Origin: Watersipora subatra
Lineage: Eukaryota > Bryozoa > Gymnolaemata > Cheilostomatida > Watersiporidae
Direction of reading: 5' to 3'
Length of the DNA: 64,000 nucleotides
Assembly: GCF_963576615.1 (NCBI RefSeq)
Contig: NC_088713.1
Location: forward strand, 40,901,776 to 40,965,775
Shown here: positions 22,501 to 32,011 of the stretch, in pieces
Layout of the letters: the number at the start of each line of letters is the position of its first letter
Position numbering within the stretch: the first letter of the stretch is position 1
Made by a program: the position numbers and the translations under genes
Notes under the pieces: model-generated
What the model saw: the letters and a program-made list of their open reading frames with translations, nothing else
What the model was told of the DNA's origin: nothing
Databases searched by the model: none

Positions 22501-25500
22501 AAACAAAAATAGTCTTTACTGGCAATACGCTAACTTTAAAATATGTGTTTGGAAAATATTTAATTCTTGTTAGAAAAGTAGAATTTGTAGAGACCAGTTG
22601 AAATTAATGTTTCTAAGTGACGGTAATATAGAAATTACGCCGTTTACATGATAGTTGGTGAATCGTGTTTGCCTAGTTCATCAACAAGCATTTGAAAGCT
22701 GTTTTCAGCTTTCTAGATAGCATATTATTTTCAGCTTCCATCTAATACTTGTTAGAGTTTATTGCAAATGCAGTTTAGGCATAAATATACCAATATGCCT
22801 AAAACGTTAAACCTACAATAACTTCTTTCCAATTCAGTGCGTTTTTATACTCTATTTTTGTAGAAAGACACATTAAATAAGTGCAATATTTATCAATTCT
22901 TTATGTAGTGAACAAAATCAAAAAGTTTAAACAACAGCAAAACACCAATGTTCCATTTTGTAAAAAAACTATTTTCTAGGTCCAAATTTAATGTTTGTTA
23001 TTTTTTCTAACAAAAAAATTTTACATGATTTTAGAACAGAAAAACTGAAAACTTCTTTAATAGTTGCAAATATTTCTGTTGGGCACTCTGTAAAACACGC
23101 AAATATTCACACGCTCTGTAAAACAAAATTTTATAAACCGGTAACTGTTCATATGGATTTAACACAATTTAATCGATGATAAAACTGAAACGAAATAAAA
23201 TTAAAAAGCTTACAGACATTGCCTGTCTCTCTGTGGTATAATTAATAAATTTTAGCAATACACAAAACAGTATTAATTGTTTAAGAAACTCAGAAACATG
23301 AAAATGGTTTACCTATAGACTTCATGCTCTCAGTTATTTCTAATACGGTCTTTTTTTGTATAATTTCTGCAAAAATTGTTTGGGAAGTTTTGCTTTGAAT
23401 AATGTTGCCTCGATTTATCCATTTCAGTCTGAAATAAAAGTTGGACATTTTTTGTGTTATTAGCAGGTACTTGTAAATTAAAACAAAAAAATCACTATTT
23501 TCAATACAGTCCCTAGCATTCATTCCCTAAAGTTAAGTAATACAGAAATATGTTTACAAACTGTAGCAGTACAAAGTATTAGCTCAACAAAGTTAGTTAG
23601 TTGCCAATAGCAATTGTGGCAGCAACTGGTGCCATGGTGACCTTACATCATAACCTGTGGAGTTTATATTTCTTTTTACACTTGCATATAATTCCAATTT
23701 TTTTTAATTTTTTGTAAAATTAGAGTATAACATAGCAGGCGTTTAGCTTTTTTGCAGGCCTGCCTATAATAGGTATCATTTTATATTAGAAGCCTGTAGT
23801 TAGAATGAACAATATACCATGTGTATGCATGAATTTTGTGGCAGTTATCAAAACAGTTGACCAAACTTACCATGTTGTGATACATTTAACACAGTTATTT
23901 CAGTTTTAATGAATATTGTTAAATCCATTTGTTTTTTGTGTAAGTAATGTTTATTTAAAAATATCACTTTACTTGTGAAAGTTTTATACTGCAGAGAGAA
24001 GCACAGTAAATATTTTTCAAATTTCAGTTGGCAATAAATTTTAATACACGTTCTTAAAAGAAATTTTATTCTTTGTTTTTCTAACATAATATTTTGCTAA
24101 ACTGAAATCTGTGACAAATGCTATATAAAATTTTTGTGTATTTAGCATGCTTTGTTTCAATGTAAATGTCATGTTGATACGGGTTGCAATATATGTTTCC
24201 AATTTCAAAAATTGTAATTTTTAATTTGGTTTCTTAAAATCATCTGTATTTATGTTTACTAAAAGCAAAACAGTTATAAGCTTTTTCCAAATAGTAAGCA
24301 AAATAGTTCTCTACAAGTAAAGGAGAAAAGATACAATATTTACAAGCCAACTATCAAAACCTATAAACATATTAAGACAATTAACTTTGGCCTTTTTAGA
24401 AAAGCTGAAGTGTTTGTTTTTTTGCAGCTCCCATTTATGGCCTCTATTTAATAATCACCAATTACTAATTGATAGCTACATGTATTTAGTAAATGGCTAT
24501 CATTTAATAATTACCAATCATTTAAATAGTTGGATTTTAGTAGCTAATAATTACTAATTATTTACTACCAAACACCATCCAAGGACTACCGCTTTCCTTT
24601 TAACAACTAATCTTTGAAAAGCTACCAACTACCAGCATCCAATTACCAAATAATAATTTTCAGCCACAAAGTAAAAACTACTATCTGACAAACACCAGCT
24701 GCCCACAACAAACTAACATTTTAGAAAATTTTTAATGTTATTTTACTGTCTATTATGCAGTTTTTTGCTTAAACAATGATACAATCATCCTTATCGGTAG
24801 CAAAGCAACCTTTTATTCTGACAATCTATCAAACAAGAACAATAGGTGTTCTAGAGTACATTACTTGTACAATCCTAGATTGATGTATGGAGGTAAGAAC
24901 AATTTTTTAAACTTTGAACCCTAAAATTTAGATCCAGCAGCAAGTGAATGGATGGTAAACTTAATTCGCTGTAGGAGAGAAATATACTAATATTCAACTG
25001 CATTGTAGGAAACAAAACCAGCTTTAATAAAAACTTAGACCTTTGTACTGATTGTCCATGCAGCGCAGTTATATACGGTGTGTCACCTCAGATCCATGGA
25101 GTAGTCTCTTAAATGAACTTTACCTGTTAAACAGATACAAGTATATCATTGCCCGTGATGATTCATACATATCAGCAGCCGGCTGCTTTTCTCTTTATGC
25201 TCTTTTAAAATATTTGTGTGCTTACTAGCTGATTGTTTCACACATTGTTCAAAGAAAAGTATTTGGGTTATGTTGAATTAAGTCCAAGGGGTTATTATAC
25301 TAGTTGCTATTATACTTGCTAGCCTGTTATTTTTGACAAATAAACTTTCCTGCATTATCATGGTAGAACATGGTTATTGAAGATTTGAAGTATTTCTAGC
25401 ATGGTAAAAATTTTATGTTGCTGTTTAATAACAGAAAGCCCTTCTCAACATTCGGGTTAACCCTTCCACCACTGTAGACACAAAAACGCATTTTTGCCGG

Positions 25501-26912
25501 ATGACTGCTATAGGCGCATTATTGTGACTTTCTCAGCAAATGTGTAGTTACCTAATTTTATTATTCGTTGACAACATAACTCATGGTCTTTAAGACTTTT
25601 ATAAAATTGGCAGTGTTGTCCAAAGATTTGTCTATAAAATTAGCTTAAAACAAAGCAATTTTAAACTTTTGTTTGAGAATTTACAATTTAAAAGCAAATT
25701 TTTCTGTGTGTGTTCATTAATTACCGCTCGCGAGTCATAAAACAGGTATTTAGTTATGTTGATGACATTATAGCCAATTCAGATTCAGATTTTTGTGATT
25801 ATAAAGATAATTAAAGCAGCAGTACTGTCTCTGATATTGGTGATAGTAATAATTTTGTAAAAGTGAGGAACATTATGTAGGATCGTTTTAGCGTCGCATC
25901 GATCATAGCTTCACATAGCTTTATCTTTGTACAAACTATTATAGTTAATAGAATATATATATTTTGGCAACATAAAATCTCCAACAAAAATGGTTTAGAT
26001 AGGGATCAAAATTGAAAAAAATGATGTTTGCATATCATAAAGCAGTATCGGCAATTTTCGGTAAAATGGCTGGCACTAGGCTGATACCCGAATTTGTACA
26101 TGGTTGGGAGTGTATGAGTTAATTTAGTGCAATGGTTCTTTTATAACTTATGTAGGGTTAATACTGATAAAGTCGACTTGACTTGTGTGCAAGTATCAGC
26201 AAATTCTCCCCAATTCTTAGTGTTTGTTCTGATTAGTAAAATATCAACACATTTTAGTTACGTATTTTCTGATGTTATGGCATCTATTACTGTGTAACTT
26301 TTTAGTTCATACTGAAGTTAAAAGGGAGTAACCTCTGCTGAAATGATTGTCTAGCCATAATACTGCATCATTGGTTTACATAATATTTAAGTAGCAATAA
26401 TCATCAAACGAAATTTATTGTGCAACAAATGACTTACAAATTTTAGTTACGGGCATTTTCAAAACATTTTTTAATTACTGATTTGAATGCCTTTTCAAAG
26501 CTAGTCAAATAACTGGAAAAAAAACATATTTAGTAGAATCTTTACCTTTTTAATTTTATCCAGTTTTTACATGGGTTCAACTGCCCAAATATTCAAAGTC
26601 AAAATAAAAATGTATAATAATCAAAACATCAACGTTTAAAACTTAAACACAAACAATTAGTACTACTAACTGACTTATCATATTCACGCATTTGGGAGTA
26701 TATGAGATGAATGCCTGTCGTTGCATAGGTAACCAACATCATTTTACAGAAAAAATTTGTTTTTCTTAGTCAATTTTTCCCTTATGAGTTTGAATAGCTT
26801 ATAATAGTTTAAATATTTACTAGGATAATAACCGTTATTATAACTTTAGCCAGCGTTAGGAAAAAGATTGCACAACAAACTCTCACACAATAATTATCTT
26901 CAAGCATGCTTG
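19523..26912 (-). CDS. Multi-exon gene of unknown function reconstructed from splice sites
   Basis: Fourteen exons in transcription order: 26912-26887, 26819-26748, 26580-26546, 26512-26451, 26289-26262, 26228-26183, 24310-24260, 23988-23871, 23428-23313, 23230-23214, 22158-21902, 21388-21277, 21120-20983, 20160-20062, with a last exon from 19555. Most have pyrimidine-rich AG acceptors and GTAAGT-like donors, and phases match at nearly all junctions. Two joins are unresolved: 26748 to 26580, and 23871 to 23428 (a 13 nt microexon at 23654-23642 would repair this one). The best coding stretches are 22158-21902 (LVLESLTVDDKELMKS, NLCERLSRREAIVCFKES), 21120-20983 (HFKLAAVLTEYFEKIYVNEY) and 20160-20062 (KLFEWSECSTVEWPKIV). 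The product looks helical and soluble. The segment NITASGGWIKLFEW faintly recalls a Bcl-2 BH2 motif, which is not enough for a call. The last exon ends either LIASQLLNKY-stop (19523) or, in another phase, at 19452. The 5' end was not found. Confidence 0.55.
24761..25038 (+). CDS. Weak candidate three-exon 3' end, unknown
   Basis: Three + strand exons can be drawn with matching phases: 24761-24892 after TATTATGCAG, 24932-24954 and 25009-25038 ending in TAG. The first encodes 43 codons including GSKATFYSDNLSNKNNRCS. It is antisense within an intron of the minus-strand gene, and open frames of this size arise by chance in AT-rich DNA, so this may be spurious. No family recognised. Confidence 0.2.
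25457..26122 (-). mobile_element. piggyBac-type MITE, copy B (reversed)
   Basis: TTAA at 25457-25460 and 26119-26122 bound 666 bp that align in reverse with copies A and C. The minus strand reads TTAACTCATACACTCC, then CATGTACAAATTCGG and CCAGCCATTTTACC, the same left-end order as the other copies. The other end reads TTAACCCTTCCACCACTG. It has no coding capacity. It lies in the intron of the minus-strand gene between exons 26183 and 24310. Confidence 0.75.
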
Positions 26913-26989
26913 CTAAAAAATGAACCGTTATCGACCCAACAACATTAGGAATTGGTAGGTGTGAAAGTTTGTTCACCATTGTTCATTAG

Positions 26990-27130
26990 TATAGTCAGTT
27001 GGATTTGTGGTGTAATAGATAGAACGGCTGTCTTTAGAACTAGAGGTTCTGCACCTGGATCTAAAGTGAAGCAGATTTTTTGATTCTAAAACTCCATTTC
27101 CATAACTAGAGACACAAATGACAGGCAGAT
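26990..27130 (+). repeat. tRNA-like SINE remnant
   Basis: The stretch GTGGTGTAATAGATAGAAC, followed 21 nt later by AGAGGTTCTGCACCTGGATC, has the spacing and look of tRNA A and B box promoter elements with a degenerate GGTTC core. It is followed by a non-tRNA body and an AT dinucleotide tail. This is the usual build of a tRNA-derived SINE. There is no clean cloverleaf, so it is not a functional tRNA gene. Confidence 0.4.
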
Positions 27131-27180
27131 AAACACTAATAATTATATATATAACTAGTAGCTACATGTATAATTGTATA

Positions 27181-27192
27181 ATTATATATATT

Positions 27193-27235
<43 letters not shown>
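27181..27235. repeat. AT dinucleotide microsatellite
   Basis: An almost uninterrupted (AT)n run following the SINE-like segment. Confidence 0.9.
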
Positions 27236-27238
<3 letters not shown>

Positions 27239-27306
27239 TCAAGGATTTATGTCATTCTACTAACCACCAGCAACTTTTTGGAAATTTTCTCTGACTTGTT
27301 GTCTGC

Positions 27307-28738
27307 ATGTCAGCTGTTTTAGAGCACTACGCGAGGGACATTCATAATAATGTGGATTGTGACGATCTGTTGTTTAATCGGAAAAGGAAGTAAGTTTTTT
27401 GTTTCTAGTATTACAAAAAGTGTATGAGTTGTTAGTCATGTAAAATAAATGTCTTCGTAAACCTCTATTGTTCCATCGTTCCCCCTTGTTTGAACAAACT
27501 TTTCGCCGTTGTAATAGTTCAAAAATGGCAGCCATGTCATGCTTAACTCATGCCCTGATGTGAGTTTATTGTTTTCTAGAATTAAACAAAAATATCTAGT
27601 AGCCATTGTTATTTCTGTGAATATTAGAGCGTTTCAACTTTCCCTGAGGGAGATATGTTTATTGTTGTTTCATTATTTACGAGCAGTTTTAAGTATCTTG
27701 AAACTGTATCAAATCATTAAACTTGTGCAAAAAGACTGAATGTATTTTATAACTAAGCCTAAACATATTTGAAAGTGTCTAACATAGTATAAAAGGAGCA
27801 ATATATGCAGCAATAAAAATTTTGCAGCAATTTTATATGGTAATAGGTGTACTAAGTTGATTTTAACTCAAATGAATTAACTTTGAATTAAATTTTAACT
27901 CAAACTCGATATCAAGCAAAATTGTTAATTTTGTGTTTGTAAATTTATATAATAACCTTGTTGATGCATTATGAAACTAGATTTTTTAACATTAGACTGC
28001 TTGTAAATGGTTTCATATGTTTGTACCAGTAAAGCCATCAAACGGTAAAATAATAAAATACATGGTTAAGATAAAAAGTAAGTTTTTTGCTGCAGTAAAG
28101 TTTCAAAATGATCTTGTACAAAACCTTTTGAAGATTTTATTAGAAAGTATCAGTAATTTTCTATCATTTGAAATTTTTTTAGGTTTATGTGATCTTATTG
28201 TCAAAATGCTTCCAAATAAAAATTGCTAAAGCTAGCTCCCAATTAATACACTCCAATCAAGCAAATGTCTAATTAGAAACACGCAATACTTCAACATAAA
28301 AGGAATAGCCAGTATCAACTATGCAGTGACAACAAATAGTAACATCATTCCACATGTATTTTTGTTCTGAGATTTTTAATTGCAATGAATTTTATTAATA
28401 TCAACTTTAAACACCCTGGCAATCAGATCATTTTCAACATCAAAAGCATTCCTAAAAAAATAAAATTTTTAAATAACATCTTTTACAGTCTTTAAAGTCT
28501 ATTTCATCTCTGTCATCATGTGTTTTTTATCATTTCTATTTCTGTAAACTGAAATAAATTATTGATTGGTTTTAAAAGCTTTGGTTTTAATGATCATATT
28601 TTCAGGATCAAGCTAAGGAAGCCAGTTACCCTGTCATTATTCACTGTCACTTACGAGAATGCGCTTGTCTTTATGATGCGAAAACAAACTGTCACCGTTC
28701 AAGAAATTAAATGTTTGTCACATCATTTAAATGAGTAA
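27307..28738 (+). CDS. Small two-exon gene of unknown function
   Basis: Exon 1 (27307-27389) starts at ATG with MSAVLEHYARDIHNNV and ends in a strong donor (GAA/GTAAGT) in phase 2. Exon 2 (28606-28738) follows the acceptor ATATTTTCAG and needs exactly one base to complete a codon. It then runs 43 codons, including LRKPVTLSLFTVTYENALVF and VTVQEIKCLSHHLNE, to a TAA. The spliced product is 71 residues, basic in the middle, with no signal peptide or obvious transmembrane segment. An optional 42 nt exon at 27518-27559 (acceptor GTAATAG, donor GTGAGT) is also phase 2 on both sides and contains its own ATG (MAAMSCLTHAL), so it could be an alternative first or cassette exon. The gene lies on the opposite strand, just right of the 19.5-26.9 kb gene. 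No family recognised. Confidence 0.5.
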
Positions 28739-28929
28739 CATGTTCTTTTCAAATTTAGTTGAAAAAAATTGGAAAAAACATTTTGAAGTTTTGGCATAGG
28801 CTAATACTTAATTATTAATTGGTTGCCTGCAGCAGTGCAAGCAGTTCGTTTTTAATTGAACTAAAAATTATTATTATAACATGTATACACTTAAGTAACA
28901 TTTAATACACAAAAACTAATAAAGCACAG
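28739..28929. other. Short spacer after the small gene
   Basis: AT-rich sequence; probable 3' UTR of the small gene, with nothing else visible. Confidence 0.4.
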
Positions 28930-29560
28930 AATCTATGATGTTACTAGTTTGTTTCAAAAGCTGGTCAGCTAGAAAAGAAAGTAAGAGCACAAAATCCTTA
29001 TTGTAAAGTTTATTTTGTAAAATATTTAGTACAGGTCAATCCTTTAAGGGCCTGAAGGCTAGGGTCAGTCATAACAATTTCATAGTGTCACCAACGGTTG
29101 TTTAACAAAGAAAAAAAGTCAGTTTTATGTTTCTGGTATGAAAGGAAGTGTATGAGTTTCCAGTCTAGCAAAAATATACATAAATACATTTCTGACTTTT
29201 CTTGTGTTTTAAAAGTGCCATCTTTGTGATGTTTAACCAGTACCATGATGTGACTTCGACGTTTTGTAGAATCGTTAACAGAAATATACAACACATATTC
29301 TTATGTCTGTGATCACTAGAGCTTATCCAACTTTAAATAAAGAGATAATGTTTTTTGTCGTTTTATTATTGATTATCAATTCTAAGTTTTGGGAACATTA
29401 CAAATTATTGCAAATGGTTTAAAAAACTGGAATTTTTCTTTAACTAACCTTATGCATATTCAAAAAGTGTCTAAAATTGAGAAAATGTGATAAGACATGT
29501 GACAAGAAAACTTTGCAGCAATTCTAGATGACAATATTATACCGAAGTTTTGGTAATCGG
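28930..29560 (+). repeat. Degenerate duplicate of 27.3-27.85 kb
   Basis: From about 29050 the sequence follows 27340-27850 in the same order. The exon-1 region (AACAA...TGTTTAAC...AAAAG), the segment matching the optional exon (GTACCATGATGTGA) and the AATTTGCAGCAATT-type end are all recognisable. The reading frame of exon 1 is lost by stops, so this copy is a pseudogene. A related fragment repeats again from about 29590. Confidence 0.5.
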
Positions 29561-30435
29561 TCTAGTAGATGAAGCCACCTGACGCACAAAAGTTACGATG
29601 CTACTACTTTGTTCAAATAATTGGCCAGTTAAAAAAGAAGTTAGTAGAGACTCAATTTTTTTTGTATAAAAATATTTACCACAAAAGTCAGTTATTTTGA
29701 TGTGTATTATCTGTGAAGCCGAAAAAATAAATTGATGAAAAATTGAAAATTTTGCTGCTGCATAAACTTGAAAAATATTGTTGCTAATTGTATGTTTTGA
29801 TTTTATTACAATGATTGCTGTCTAAAAACTCACATCACGAGGTATTTTGTGAAACTTCAGTCAATCTGTATATTAAAATACCAGAACAAAATGCTATAGT
29901 AACTAGAAGTATGCTGACTCACCTAGTTTAAATAAAGCAAACACTAATGGTATAGCTGAAAGATAAACAGGCAACTAGTTCTACTCAATAATTTCAGCAT
30001 TAACAAGATAAGAGAGAAAAATCAGCTGTTAACAGAATGTGTGACTCCTCATAAGCTGTGATCTACATATATATGTTTTACAGGTATCAGTGTATATATA
30101 CAATATATGTCAATTGATATTCATTTACTTGCAAAATATATCAGGGTAAATTTAACTTGCTAAGGTATTTAAAATGTGATTTTTGAATACCAAGGACTTT
30201 CTTAAGTAGCGGACAGCAATAAATTTTTTCAGGGAAAAGTTGTGAATTATGAATCAAAAGTCGTGTTTAATTGTTTAATATTAGTGAACTAACCTACAAA
30301 AACATACAAAGACTTTTGCTTTTTAATTGGATAAAATAATTTTGAAGTATTTTATAATATGGAGTATGTTACATTTCTTATGAATTTTGCTACAAAAAGA
30401 AGTTAACCATGAGTGTGTTTTACATTCTGTGTTTT

Positions 30436-30460
30436 ACATATATATATATATATATAAATA

Positions 30461-30517
<57 letters not shown>

Positions 30518-30562
30518 GTATATATACATGTATATATGTATATATATATATGTATATATGTA
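30436..30562. repeat. AT-rich dinucleotide/GTAT microsatellite
   Basis: (TA)n with interspersed TG and CATG variants over about 125 bp. Open frames reading Tyr/Ile runs here are artefacts. Confidence 0.9.
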
Positions 30563-30811
30563 TTACAGCTGTCATTAATTTTGTTTTAGATAAAAACCTA
30601 AAGAATTAAACAAATTTATTACAAACAAAGCTTCACAAACTATAGAGAGTTATTACAAAGTAAAAATGTAAAGAGCCTATATATGAAAGTGTGAGGTTGA
30701 TAAGTAAGTCTCTTAAAATTCAAATACTTAATAATTATGTTTCTTATTCCATCTATGGTAATAATACAAGTCGTGATATAATCTATCTTTTGTGCGTGCA
30801 TTTGTGCATTG

Positions 30812-30841
30812 AGTGTGTGCGTGCGTGCGTGTGTGTGTGTT
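30812..30841. repeat. GT/GC dinucleotide microsatellite
   Basis: Alternating GT with GC interruptions (GTGCGTGCGTGCGTGT type), about 30 bp. Confidence 0.8.
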
Positions 30842-30905
30842 TGAGAGCATATGTGTGAAGATATACTCCGGACAGGTATAAAACTTAAAATTAATGTCTG
30901 AGCAT

Positions 30906-30923
30906 GTATATATATGCATGAAA

Positions 30924-30954
<31 letters not shown>

Positions 30955-30977
30955 AAATATATAAATATATATATATT
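30906..30977. repeat. AT dinucleotide microsatellite
   Basis: Interrupted (AT)n of about 70 bp. Confidence 0.85.
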
Positions 30978-31297
30978 AACTGATATGTAAATAATATATT
31001 AGGTAATTACATATATATGTAATTGATCTTTTCATACTTATACATCTCCAGAAACTTAACATGCGCTAATGATTCTATCTTTGTGAGTCATCACAAAGTG
31101 TATAAGTATTTGATGCAATCTGCAGTTTTACCATGCAAATTATCAGGATTTATTATACTTCAAGTCACATGAAATCTATCCACAATAGTCACATTTGTTT
31201 TTTATAACGCTAATAACAACTTTTGAATTAGCTTTATTCTGAAGTTTAACAGCCAATTTATCCCTTTTTAGAGTGATAATAAATTGCTAGAATTATT

Positions 31298-31405
31298 TCA
31301 ACAGATTGATTCTCTTAGATTTGTCATATAGACAATATTTGTAACACGGTCACTAAGTCTTTGCTGTTCTTCAGTTTGCAGGCCAGACATTACCTCAAGA
31401 TCTGT
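31298..31405 (-). CDS. Possible exon, MSGLQTEEQQ...
   Basis: On the minus strand an open stretch begins after a possible acceptor (CAACAACAG). It contains an ATG at 31390 with a purine at -3, and reads MSGLQTEEQQRLSDRV and on to a TGA at 31298. Codon composition looks coding (Glu, Gln, Asp, Arg rich), unlike the surrounding AT-rich DNA. It could be the first coding exon of the minus-strand gene at 19.5-26.9 kb, or an isolated fragment. The donor is unclear (GTGTTA or GTCTAT). Confidence 0.3.
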   Translation of the reverse strand, partial: TDLEVMSGLQTEEQQRLSDRVTNIVYMTNLRESIC

Positions 31406-32011
31406 TGTTGGGTTTTACTATAAGTTTGCTTTTTTCCATATCATTTATAATATGAAAAACAGTTAGTAAACAGGCAGCTGACTTACAATCGCTATCCAGT
31501 TAAACAAACAAATCGGTTAGCAAAAGTACATCTTAAATGTTTTCCAAAACTCAATATAGTTTTTATTGATTTTTTAGTTTTGTTTTTTATAAGAAAACAT
31601 TAATTATTATTTAAATATACGATTATGTGTCTAGTATGGCTTGTGTAGTCTCAAGCATTTTCTATGCTTGTAAATTATAAGAGGCCTGTGTAAATAAACA
31701 CTGTACTCAACCGATAAGGTTTTTGAAGCTGCTCACTAGTAACAGATACAAGTTAGTAAAATAAACTCTATGAGGCAACAGTTAATGAAGTTTTTACTAC
31801 TGCAGAAGTGGCTTGTTTAACTAATAACTAGGTAATATATATTAATTTGGCATTTACAAAACAATTATAACATGTTTTTGTAAGTCAAGTTCTATGTTCT
31901 TTGTGAAATATTCACGATGTATGCCAATTTTTTTTAATAATTTTTGAACCGACATGAGTTAAACATTAATGTACTGATCTTTCTACAGTCAAGTGAAAAG
32001 TATTATTTTAG

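Larger units (their letters stand above)
29561..31297. other. AT-rich DNA with simple repeats and one possible microexon
   Basis: It contains the AT and GT repeats listed separately. On the minus strand 29955-29923 is a 33 nt segment between a very good acceptor (TTTATCTTTCAG) and donor (GTGAGT). It encodes IPLVFALFKL in phase 1 to 1. It could be a further upstream exon of the 19.5-26.9 kb gene, but no linking exons were found. Confidence 0.35.

Noticed and set aside
26990-27070. Functional tRNA gene
   Set aside because: A and B box-like sequences are present, but no cloverleaf with paired acceptor and anticodon stems can be drawn; a SINE remnant fits better.
30387-30609. Tyr/Ile repeat open frames
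   Set aside because: They are products of the AT/GTAT microsatellite at 30436-30562.
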